Origin: Carya illinoinensis
Lineage: Eukaryota > Streptophyta > Magnoliopsida > Fagales > Juglandaceae
Length of the DNA stretch: 64,000 nt
Assembly: GCF_018687715.1 (NCBI RefSeq)
Contig: NC_056755.1
Coordinates: forward strand, 21,429,501 to 21,493,500
Direction: 5' to 3'
The number at the start of each line of letters is the position of its first letter. The stretch's first letter is position 1. The position numbers were made by a program, and so were the translations under genes. The notes under the pieces were generated by a model, which was given only the letters and a program-made list of their open reading frames with translations, was not told the origin of the DNA and did not search any database. This document shows positions 1 to 10,260 of the stretch, piece by piece.

Positions 1-1442
1 ATATTCATCCAAGAACCATTATACACAATTCTAAGTAGTATATTTATCATTGAAAGGGCTCCTGTTTTATATATTATATCTTTGAGTCTCTTATTTTTGA
101 CAAATCTAAGCCATTACTTGAGGGTTGTGAAACTGCAATGATAAATTTTAAGTCTGTTCCAAATGGGAGCAACATGGTTCATAAACCACTGAATTCAGCC
201 TCATCTCCTGTAATGTCGTGGGAGTTCTCAAACTTGTTATGTGTCTGTGTTAAATTTTGCCGATGATCTTTCTAGTTCATGTAACAGGAATGAAAACCTA
301 GAAAATGTTTCGTATTCAAGAAAGCATCCGAGAGTCCAAGTTAATCTGAATGATGAAAGTATAAGCTTTTATACAAAGATGAAAATAGACTAAACTACCC
401 TTGAGCAGATATGAAGACTAAAATGCCCTAAGTAAAACTATACAACCTAAAGAAGCACTATACAACCTAAATAGAAACTATACAATATAAAAATACTAAA
501 TAACATATATAAAAAATATCTTTATAACTTAATATCATGTTTGAGAAATCCGCAGTTATTGAATTCTTGTGCTAGTTTCAACAATCATGTCCCAGCAGCC
601 AAGCGACAAAGGTTTCAATGAAATCACTAAACTTTGCTTCAGTGGCTGATTGTGTAAATGGGATATACTTTTATTTTCGGTTTTGAACTTTGAATGACAT
701 AGCCCTTTAACTTGGTTTATCATTTGTATCCTTGTACATCACGTCCATTTTCATCTTGGCACAAGAATTGAAGAAAGTTAAGCAAAAACCAGATTTAAAT
801 ATTGGTATAGAATGATATGGACTAGGAGTTAATATTGCTGCCAACACATTCAAGTGTGTTGTCAAATACTGCAGCATGATGTTATTCATGGTACCTGCCT
901 TATAATTAGTTGCCTAAAAGAACTACTCTATCCCACAACCCCATTAACATGGTCCTTTTCAACTTGCCTAAGAGAGTAACAACCTTGAATCCTTTACACT
1001 TAATCAAGTATGTGGTTGGAATATTCTCAAGTAATCCTAACAACCTTCACCTAAGAATATTTTCAAGCAGCTGCTCTATCTATTTTTTCTTTTCTCCTTT
1101 TGCGCATTTACGCAATCACTCTTCAGCATGATCCACATTAATTTCTCTGTTTCTCTCCCTCACAGACAGCACAAATGCTACAGAACCTAGAAAGAAAAAC
1201 AACCCGTATTTAAAAAAAAAAAAAAAAGAGCAGATCAAGCCAAATTTTTATTTTTATTTATTTCATAATTGTCAAAAGTTTTATTTTTTGTTTCTCTTCT
1301 GCATGCAAACATCACTACAGCAAACTCGGATTCCCAAACACATGCACATCAGTACAGATCTTCGATGACGGAGCAAAAAAGTAGAAGATGACGCTGTGAG
1401 TAACAGATCTTTGATCGGCAGAGGAAGAGTGAAAGTCTTCCA
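1..1442. other. AT-rich stretch without recognisable gene
   Basis: No open frame here resembles a known protein, and the few frames are short and low in complexity. The only features are poly-A/T tracts, for example a run of A near 1211-1226. I see no support for an exon, an RNA gene or an element end. Confidence 0.5.
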
Positions 1443-1466
1443 TTGTCTATAAAGAAATTTTCACAA

Positions 1467-1471
<5 letters not shown>

Positions 1472-1541
<70 letters not shown>
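1472..1541. repeat. (GA)n microsatellite
   Basis: An uninterrupted dinucleotide run of about 35 units. It produces a spurious Glu-Arg reading frame. It adjoins the terminal fragment of a hAT-like element at 1560-1737. A pyrimidine (CT)n run lies at the matching place near the left end of the related element at 40319, so the microsatellite may have come with that family. Confidence 0.95.
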
Positions 1542-1544
<3 letters not shown>

Positions 1545-1559
1545 GGAAGTCTGGGGGAT

Positions 1560-1737
1560 AAATCTCAAGGGGGGCGGCTACATGCGAAATTGATTTACAA
1601 ACCCTATGATAATTTTTCATTTTATAAAACCCGAGTACCGGATTTAAAATCCGGTACCCGGTCGAGATTCATTCGGTTTTCTAAATCTAGGTTCCGGGCC
1701 GGACCAGATAAAATCTGGCTTGGATGAATAGTCCTAA
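1560..1737 (-). mobile_element. Terminal fragment of a hAT-like non-autonomous element
   Basis: This segment is rich in short CCGGTACCCGG/CCGGAT-type inverted motifs and ends in GGATGAATAGTCCTAA. The element at 40319-43016 ends with nearly the same sequence (GGATGAACAATCCTAA) and has the same kind of subterminal motifs. It also has a CT run where this fragment has a GA run. I infer that this is one end of a relative in reverse orientation. The opposite end was not found, so it is probably truncated. Confidence 0.55.
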
Positions 1738-1817
1738 CCAGACTGATTTATACCCCTAAATGACACTTCCACATTGTTGTATTTGAGTCAATCTCTTTTG
1801 ACTAGAGCATCCTTATT

Positions 1818-2378
1818 AGGGCTGTACACCAATGTATCGGTGTCAGTTTCGGCGCAAAATCAAGACCCCGCCGATGTGGGAGAAAGTTGTTTAGAACTGG
1901 CCGAAACAGATTGATTGAGGGAGAGAAACCGATCCCATCAATCTCAACATGCATCAGCACAGTCTTCGGTCTGCCGTCAGCATCTCTGTGACAAAGGGAT
2001 ACTGCAAAAAAGAAGAACGGAGTCTCTGTGAAGGTGGGTTGCAGACAATTCAGACGCGACGCGAGGAAGATGAAGAAGATGGGGTCATTAAACCTATTTC
2101 AAACGGCGTTGTTCTATATATTTGTTTTTAAACCTCCTGGCCCTAAAACAATGCCGTTTTACTTATTTAAGTGAAATGACGCTATTTTATATACATATAT
2201 TAGAAAAAAAAAATTAAATAGGATCAGTCGGTTCAACGGTTTCCCAAGGGTTCGAACCGCCACCGAACCGACTATATCGATTTTCTCAATTATTCTCTCA
2301 ACCGCCGACCTGTTCCATGCTCCAGCAACCGGTCTGATCAGTTGCCGGTCCGTTCTGGTGGTTGTTGTACAGCCCTAA
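1818..2378. mobile_element. Small hAT-like non-autonomous element (561 bp)
   Basis: It starts AGGGCTGTACA and ends TGTACAGCCCTAA, an 11-bp perfect terminal inverted repeat. It is flanked by TCCTTATT (1810-1817) and TGCTTATT (2379-2386), an 8-bp target duplication with one mismatch, typical of hAT elements. Removing the element and one flank copy restores the terminal sequence of the surrounding MITE (AGAGCATCCTTATTGGCTTGG), which supports the boundaries. It has no coding capacity. Subterminal regions are rich in GGTTCGAACC-like and ACCGAACC motifs. Confidence 0.75.
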
Positions 2379-2844
2379 TGCTTATTGGCTTGGCCAAATC
2401 CATTTTCAAAATTTAGCCAATATTATACTTTTTTGCATTTACCTATTCTATTTAAATTCAATCTCAACATTAGATTAGCCATTCAATCTCTATATAATAA
2501 AAAAATATTATTAAATTAATAATTTTTTATTTAATTTATTTGTATCACATTTTATATTTTAATTAAAAATATTAACTACCAATTTAATATTAAAAATAAT
2601 TATATTCTAATTAAGTTAATATTAAAAATCATATTTTCAAATGTCATTTAATGCTAATAACTAAAAATTGAGATTAAACTTATCTAAAATTTTATCTAAA
2701 TTTCTTAATTACTAACCAAATATCTAGCAATATACTCAATCCAATGAGAGTGTTTTCTTGCCTCTGGTGCAAGTCATTACTTCTTTCCCGTTGGTGGGAT
2801 TTCTTTTACATCCTTTTCTGCTTGCCTCTTTATGATCTGTTGCG

Positions 2845-4040
2845 ATGTCGGATGATCTCATAGAACATTGGCGCTCTCTTTCCTTTTCGGAAACTGAGGA
2901 AACTCCTATCCGTTTAACGGATTCGCTGGAATTAAATAAGGCCTTTGATACTGTGAACTGTTTTCTTTTCAAAATGTTAACTGTTAAGTTTTATAACAAG
3001 GAAGCTTTCAAGCGTATGATGCATAAGTTATGGCATCCATCCGGGGGCTTCAAGATTTATGATATGGGGGATAATTTATTTCTGGTCGCTTGCTCTAACT
3101 ACGGCGAAAAGGAACGGATTCTGTCTAATGGCCCCTGGACCTTTGGGAATCATCTGGTTATCTGTACGCCTTATGATGGTACTCTGCAGGTCTCTAAGGT
3201 GCCTATGTTCTTTGCTTCGTTTTGGATGCGCATTTATGATTTACCATTAGATGGGATGCATGGTTGGGGGGAATATGCTCGAGTACGGCTCTCCTTGGAC
3301 ATTCGACAACCGTTGCCTCGTGGGAAGCGGGTTGCTGTGGGTGATGCTGAGTTTGTTTGGGTCCAGTTTAAATTTGAACGTTTGCGCAATTCTGTTATTT
3401 TTGTGGCGTTTTGGGACATGGAGACCGTGACTATCTGCACTGGCTTTCTGTGAAGGAGTCTGCTGGTTTCTCCGAGTTACCCTATGGACCATGGCTCCGA
3501 GTTGGGGGTGTTCCAGTGAGCACACGGCTTCGTCCGGATTCGACTGCTGCGGATGACCCTGACCAGTCTTCCTCTGCTGCTGTTGATCGGTTCGAGGGGT
3601 CGACACCGACAAATGGGGTGGTTTCTAGCTCTCCTCCACGTCTGTTGATGGTGGTTACCAATGTTCTCTTGTGCCAACCTGCTCCTGCTGTGGGTTCTCC
3701 CATCTCTGTTGGGTGGTCTGATGGGCCCGGTATGGGCTTTGGGCCCAGCCTTGTACCAACTTCATCGGGTTCGGCCTCTTTAGAGAAACCCCAATCCCAC
3801 GCCCCTTTCTTCTCTTCCCGTAAGGAGAACCAGCACCTTTCCAGCGTGGGTTGTGCCCGTCGAGCTCGTCTTCCTCGCCCCCCACTAACTCCATCAAAGC
3901 GGCAGTTGCACGTGAAACTTGTTGGCGATTCGAGTAAGTTGATCCCTTTGAAAAAGCAGAAATCGGATGAAGATGCCTCTTTGGTGGAGGTTCCGGTCAG
4001 ATCGGCGGAGGCTAAGATTCAGCCCTGCCGGAGCCCATGA
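2845..4040 (+). pseudogene. LINE ORF1: DUF4283-type RNA-binding protein, frameshifted
   Basis: The first frame (2845-3453) carries the DUF4283-type core found in plant LINE and retroelement gag-like proteins, with the FKIYDMGDNLFLVACSN and NGPWTFGNHLV regions and the DLPLDGMHG motif. The frame then slips by one base near 3385-3390. The correct continuation is the frame read from 3390 (FCYFCGVLGHGDRD), a CCHC zinc knuckle whose last Cys is Tyr here. That frame continues to a Pro/Ser-rich tail ending at 4040. In the family, ORF1 protein coats LINE RNA. The frameshift and the lost zinc ligand mean this copy is probably non-functional. Confidence 0.8.
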
Positions 4041-7000
4041 AAATCATGAGCTGGAACTCCCGAGGGCTTGGGAACCCTCGGGGCATTCCCACCCTCCGAG
4101 ATTTTGTTCGGAGGGAAGCTCCTGACGTGATGTTCATCATGGAAACCCGATCTCGCACCGCTCGAATGGAGTTCCTCAAAGTTCAGATGGGCTTTTCGTG
4201 CTTTTTGCCGGTGGGTGGATCTGGTCGACGGGGTGGCGTGTGTCTCTTCTGGCGTAGTGAGGTAAATCTCATTTTACGTTCTTATTCTCCTTTTCATTTT
4301 GATGTGCTTGTTTCGGATTGTACTTCTGGAATTTCTTGGCATTTGTCTGCGATTTATGGTCATCCGGAGACATCTCTTCGACACAATACCTGGAATTTGT
4401 TACGTTTACTGAAGGACCAATTCTCTGGGCCATGGTTATGTTGTGGGGACTTTAACAAGATTTTGGATATCTCTGAAAAGTTGGGTGGTCGGGTTCGACC
4501 TGCTAGTCAGATGCGAGGCTTCCGAGAGGCTTTGGATTACTGTCAATTACGTAGTCTTCCTGCTGTAGGCCCTTTATATACTTGGTGTAATTTTTGGGAG
4601 GGGCCTGCTCTGATTCACGAATGGTTGGATCGTTTTCTCAGTAACATGGATTGGCTGGCTTTGTTTCCAAATTGTCAAGTTTCCAATCTCCCCACACCGG
4701 TCTCTGATCATTTGTGTTTGGTGTTGACTACAGATGTCTCACTGCAACCTACACCTCGGCGGACTCGTTTATTTAAATTTGAGTCTATGTGGGTGGGCGA
4801 ACAGGGTTGTGAGGAATCCATTGCTTGGGCTTGGTTTTCTTCCTCTAACTCTTCCTTGGTGGATAAAATTGCACAGTGTGGTCGTTATCTGTCGGACTGG
4901 AGTAAGGCCTGTTTTGGCAATGTTCGCCATGGTTTGGCTAAAAAATGAAAGGAATTGGAAAGACTACAAAGCTCCTCACTCTCCCCGTATCCTTTGCACG
5001 AAATTAGGAGGGTCAAGCATGATCTCAATTATTTGATGGAGAAGGAGGAATTGATGTGGCAACATCGGTCCCGTGTGCTATGGTTGGCCAATGGGGATCA
5101 AAACACCAAGTTTTTTTATTTTTAAGGCCACTCAACGGCAGCGTCGAAACTCTATTTCCTGGCTTAAGGATGATGATGGAGTCATGTATGAAGGGTTGAC
5201 AATGCTTCCTTTGGTCTATGATTGTTTTCACACTTTGTTCTCTACGACATTCCCCCTTGCTATTGATGCGGTCCTTCAGCCTTTTCAGTCTTGCATATCT
5301 GATTCTATGAACCGAGAATTGCTGCGTGTGTTCACCAAGGCTGAGATTAAAACAGCCTTATTTCAGATGCAACCATTGACAGCTCCCGGTCCCGATGGTA
5401 TGCCTCCATTATTTTTTCAGAAGTATTGGCATCTGGTTGGTCCTACTGTTGTTAGCTCAGTGTTACAGGTGCTGAATTCAGGTGTTATGCCCCCTGATTT
5501 AAATCTAACCCATATTGTTTTGATTCCGAAAAATAAACACCCTGAAGTTTTAAAAGACTATCGACCTATTAGTCTTTGTAATGTGATATACAAAGTCATT
5601 GCCAAAGTTTTAGCTAATAGGCTGAAAGCAGTTTTACCGAGTGTGATTTCTGAAAACCAATCAGCTTTTGTGCCTGGACTGCTGATCACTGATAATGTTC
5701 TGGTGGCTTTTGAAACTGTGGATGCTATTCGTCGCCGTAAGAGGGGTAAGAAGGGTTGGATGTCAATTAAATTAGATATGAGCAAAGCCTATGACCGGGT
5801 TGAATGGATATTTCTGGAAAAACTGATGCAGCGCATGGGTTTTCACTCAAAGTTCATTCATTTAATTCTGATGTGTATTACTACAGTTTCTTATAAGGTG
5901 CTTGTGAATGGTCTCTCCACCCAACCTATTACGCCATCCCGTGGTCTCCGTCAAGGGCGTCCTCTTTCTCCCTACTTATTTGTTCTTTGTGCGGAGGCTT
6001 TATCTTTGCTATTGAAACAAGCTGATGAGCACAATCACATGAGAGGGATTAGTGTGTGCCGTTCTGCTCCCCGGGTTAGTCATCTCTTCTTCGCTGATGA
6101 TAGTATTATATTTTGTCGAGCTTTCATGGCTGAAAATGAATATATTAAACATTTGGTCTCTTGTTATGGGTTGGCTTCGGGTCAGCAGTTAAATATGGGG
6201 AAAACTGAACTTCTTTTCAGTCGTAATACGGAGGCCTCTATTCAGTCCACTATCAAGGAAGTGTGGGGTGTCCAGGATAGTCAGCATCATGCTAAATATC
6301 TTGGCCTCCCCTCCTTTATAGGCAGATCCCGTTTTCAGTCGTTTAAGGCTATTAAGGATAGAGTTTGGGCAAAGTTGCAAGGGTGGAAAGAGAAGTTGTT
6401 GTCCCAAGCGGGGCGCGAGGTGCTGATTAAAGTCGTTGTTCAGGCCATACTGACTTACACTATGAGTTGCTTCCAGCTCCCGAAAGGATTTTGCAAAGAC
6501 TTGGAAGGGATGTTTGCACGGTTTTGGTGGGGTCAACAGGATCAAGAGAGAAGGCTGCACTGGCTAAAATGGAGTACTTTGTGTCAGTCAAAATTCAAGG
6601 GTGGCATGGGTTTTCGGGACTTAGAATCTTTTAACTTAGCTTTATTGGCTAAACAAGGATGGCGTTTACTGCACTCGCATGGGTCTCTTTTTACTGCTGT
6701 GTTTAAAGCTAAATATTTTCCCACCTCTGACTTTTTAAGCTCGGTTTTGGGTTCCAAACCTTCTTACGTGTGGCGAAGCATATATGCAGCCAAGGCTGTG
6801 ATCAAAGTAGGTAGCTTATGGCGTATTGGTCAGGGCGACAAAATCAAGGTTCGAACAGATCATTGGCTTGCCGACCCCAATCCAAGGAAGGTTATTTCCT
6901 GCTGCCATTCCCTTGCTGAGGATGCTTGTGTTGCTGATCTGTTGGATAGGTCCTCTCCTACGGGTTGGAACATTGACTTAGTACGACAGGTTTTCCTCCC

Positions 7001-8144
7001 TTTTGAGGTTCCTTCTATCCTCAAAACTCCATTATTCCTTCATTGGGGAGCTGACCGTTTAGTGTGGAGTGGCACCAAAAATGGGGTCTTTACTGTCAAG
7101 TCTACGTATTATACTGCCCTTAATCTGAAAACTGCTTTGGAGTGTAGTTCGAGTGATCCAGGTTTGGCTTTCCCTTCCTTTTGGCGGGTCTTGTGGAATT
7201 TACAACTTCCACCTAAAATTAAACATTTTATTTGGAGGGCTAGTAAGGATAGTTTACCTACTAAGTAGTTTTTATTCCGGAGGCATGTTCTGCCCTCTCC
7301 CTCTTGTGATTTTTGCCATGATGCTTGTGAGGATGTTTTCCATATTTTATGTAAGTGTCCTTACTTTCTTAAAGTATGGGAAATGTTTTTTGCCAGAGAT
7401 TTGGGGTTGTTACATGGCCATTACGGGTTCGCTAATGTTGTACAAGTTGTTATGAGGTGTGATGACTCTTCTCTCCTTTCCCGGTTTGTGATAATTACTT
7501 GGGATGTGTGGAAATACCGTAATCTGAAGCTATTTCAGCAGACCAACCTGGATGTGTGTGTTGTGGTTGGGAATTGTTTTGATTATGTCGCAAACTACCG
7601 GTTCATTCGTAAGCATGTCAAGGTTCATCCCATTATCTCCTCTTTGTGTTGGATTCCTCCTCCTAGTGGATCTTTTAAACTCAATGTTGATGGGGCTATA
7701 TTTAGCACCCTGAATATCAATGGGGTAGGAGCTGTCCTGCGGAATGATAGGGGTGGCATGGTTATGGCACTGACTCGGAAGGAGTTGGGCATACATGGGG
7801 TTGAAGATATTGAGGCCTTGGCTGCTTTACGGGGCTTACAACTGATTTCTCACTTAGGTATTTCTCATTTATTGTTGGAAGGGGACTCCCTTGCTGTGGT
7901 TGAGACTTTACGGTCAGGAGGGGGAAATATGCATTCGTGTAGCATCTTAATATGCGAAATCCTCAAGCTGCTGGCTACCTTTCCTTCCTATGAAGTTCTG
8001 CATGTGGGACGTCAAGGCAATCTGATTGCCCATGCTCTAGCACGTCATGCCCAGTTCATGGAAGACACCCTGCAGTGGTGGACTGACCCTCCTACTTTCC
8101 TTTGTCCCAGACTTGAAGTGGATGCCAAAACTCCTCTTTCCTAA
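4037..8144 (+). pseudogene. LINE ORF2: endonuclease, reverse transcriptase, RNase H, disrupted
   Basis: The ATG at 4037 overlaps the ORF1 stop in an ATGA arrangement. Residues 1 to about 230 are an APE-type endonuclease (start MKIMSWNSRGLGNPRG, with GDFN and SDHL motifs). Frameshifts occur near the A-run at 4940, near 4985 and at the T-rich stretch at 5112-5125. The reverse transcriptase then runs in one frame with LIPKNKHPEVLKDYRPISL, RQGRPLSPYLF (usually RQGDPLSP) and the catalytic FADD at 6090-6101. A single TAG at 7266-7268 interrupts this frame. Beyond it the same frame encodes a Cys/His zinc region and an RNase H domain (NVDGAIF, EGDSL, RQGNLIAHALA) to the stop at 8144. The endonuclease nicks target DNA and the reverse transcriptase copies the LINE RNA in place. 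Four lesions make this copy inactive. Confidence 0.88.
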
Positions 8145-8837
8145 CTGCTGCCTCTTGTTGTTATTGTAGTCCATTTGGTCTTACTCTGTATTTGACTATG
8201 ATTTATATGAATCTATGGTACTGTTTCTTCTCAAAAAAAAAAAAAAAAATGTAGGATGTTTTTTACATAGATTATACAAATTTTAACCATCCTTCTCATT
8301 TGGGGAAGCCATTAAGGATGCTCTTATCTCTCCATTATCTTATATCTTTGTTCTATTTTTTGGCAATGAGTGCAAGTTCATTCCCTCGATAATACAATCT
8401 AAATATTACGGGAGTCTTCAGATCTTTGGTTAATTTCTTCAAAATAAAAAATTGGATTATTTATTTCGTTCCCCTTTGTTTACGTATATATCTGATATTT
8501 TAAAAGCGGTATTTACAAGTCTTATTCTTCCAATGAACTACCTAAACCCTCTTCAACCATTCCCAAGACTCCATTCTTTTTACATAACCATCTTTTCATG
8601 CATCTCCCGTATACCCATACTTTCTCTTTCACTGCACCTTGTTTTCATATTATTTATACAAACATCAATTCCTTTTTCATGCGCATCAAAACTTAAAAGG
8701 TTTTCTTTCTGATCGCTGTTACTTTTTCTTGATAAAGTTTTCTGCTTTGAGAAAAATACAGAATCATGATCTGCTATTGCTGATTTCATTCTCTCTTTTT
8801 CTTTTTCTTTTTTCTTTTTGTGTTTTTAGGTCATCAG

Positions 8838-10260
8838 ATGCAAGGGGAAAATATTGAAAGCACCGCGGGGACAACGCATCCTGCATGCGCTGCATGCAAA
8901 CATCAAAGAAAGAAGTGCACCGAGGAATGCGTATTGGCACCCTATTTTACAGCAGATAGAAGAAGAGAATTTCAAGCCGTTCACATGGTTTTCGGCGTCA
9001 GCAACGTGACAAAGATTGTGAAAAATCTGAGGGAGGAAGATCGGAAAATGGCGGTGGATTCCTTGATATGGGAAGCTTCGTGTAGGCAGAAAGATCCGAT
9101 CTTGGGTCCTTATGGAGAGTATAGAAAGGTTTATGATGAGCTTAAGCTGTGCAAAAGGCAATACCAAAATCAAGTGATGCAATTATCAGGCCAATGGGGT
9201 ACTGGATACAAAGCGACGACGGGATTGAATATTAATGAATGGAGTGCTGGCCGGAGTAATGGGATAAATAATAAGGGATTGAATATTGGTGGAATTATGG
9301 GAAACTCGTTGAGTTTCATTCATGATAATGATCAGAACGGCATCGTGGATCCTTCTAATGATCCGTATTTTTATACAGCTTTAAATTATGAAGATAGATC
9401 AGCAAAGCAAGAAAATCATGGTGGTGGTGTTCCATTAATGCAGCAGAACTCGATCGGTGGATTAATTAACCAACAATACTATGTTCCAGGTAATTAATTT
9501 CTATTTCTTTAATCTATATATAAACAACTTTAATTAATTAGCGAGCTAGCCCAACGCCTATTAATCCTAATTAATCATGATCAATTCAAGATTCAATGTC
9601 AGGCTAATCATCATCATCTGATGATACACTAACCAGGAAAATTAAAATGCATGCATGGTTAAGTAGTAATGGCACCAAAGTTAGTAAATAGTTTGATGTC
9701 TCACATCCAGCCACTCTTCAATTGAAATATGTAGATATTAATGATCTCTCTACAGTACTGCTTGAACTATGTCTTGATCAATTTATAGAAGTACTCCCTC
9801 TCTAATAATTAGTTGAACTATGTCTTGGATTGACAAAAATTGTGGTGTTTGTGTAATATATATATATATATATAAATTACTTGTAGCTAACAACTTCACC
9901 AAACAAATAAAACAGACTTGTATCTCAGATGATTTGTGAATAGTAATGAATACTTTGAAAATAGTAGTGAAGTACTCTGAAAATATCTAAGAACAATTAT
10001 GTTTCCAAACAGACCTTTAGTTTTAAACTTTTTTACAATTCATATCCTTTTTTATTAGAGATTTGAAGAATGTGTCTCCACATGCTCGACTTGTATCAAT
10101 TAATATATTATAATTTTTTCTCTTGTTTTCTCACTCTTTTAACTTATTGAGATCCCATTTGTTATATAAGAAACTCCTAATTAGTTTGCTTAATTGTCAT
10201 GACATTGCAGGTCAATATAATAGCCCTGCCCATCAATGGCAAGCCGATAGAATATCATAG
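8838..10260 (+). CDS. LOB-domain (LBD) transcription factor, two coding exons
   Basis: Exon 1 is 8838-9489 and exon 2 is 10211-10260; the 721-bp intron has GT (9490) and AG (10210) ends. The split Gly codon rejoins in frame and exon 2 ends with TAG at 10258, giving 233 residues. The LOB zinc-binding block CX2CX6CX3C is complete (CAACKHQRKKCTEEC), followed by the GAS-like block with FGVSNVTKIVKN and a DPILGPYGEY segment. The GVSN variant and the weak leucine-zipper region recall the LBD22/LBD27 group rather than class I, but I cannot assign the orthologue. LBD proteins are plant-specific nuclear DNA-binding regulators of organ boundary and developmental programmes. The start is the ATG at 8838. 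A pyrimidine tract ending TTTTTAG at 8829 lies just upstream and could be the acceptor of a 5' UTR intron. The tail after residue 120 is low in complexity. Confidence 0.9.

Larger units (their letters stand above)
2735..8249 (+). mobile_element. Nearly full-length plant L1-type LINE
   Basis: The element carries ORF1 (about 2845-4040), ORF2 (4037-8144) with endonuclease, reverse transcriptase, zinc-finger and RNase H regions, a short 3' UTR and a 17-base poly(A) tail at 8233-8249. This order is that of plant L1 LINEs. The 5' boundary near 2735 is inferred from the change from AT-rich MITE sequence to coding-like sequence. No target duplication could be seen around it. Several frameshifts and one stop make it defective, but it is the best preserved retroelement in the window. 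Confidence 0.85.
1804..8324. mobile_element. MITE-like DNA element split by two later insertions
   Basis: The left end begins AGAGCATCCTTATT and continues GGCTTGGCCAAAT after a nested insertion is removed. The right end, read in reverse complement, begins AGAGCATCCTTAAT and continues GGCTTCCCCAAAT. This gives an inverted repeat of about 28 bp with few mismatches. The element's own sequence is 1804-1817, 2387 to about 2734, and about 8250-8324, all AT-rich and non-coding. The insertions are a hAT-like element (1818-2378) and a LINE (about 2735-8249). I could not identify a target duplication, so the superfamily is uncertain. Confidence 0.6.

Noticed and set aside
1443..1727. 94-residue frame rich in Glu-Arg repeats
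   Set aside because: It is a direct translation of a GA microsatellite plus element terminus, not a gene.
8820..8837. Upstream extension of the LBD protein (extra MFLGHQ)
   Set aside because: The extension begins with GTG, not ATG, and crosses a likely splice acceptor. The ATG at 8838 is preferred.
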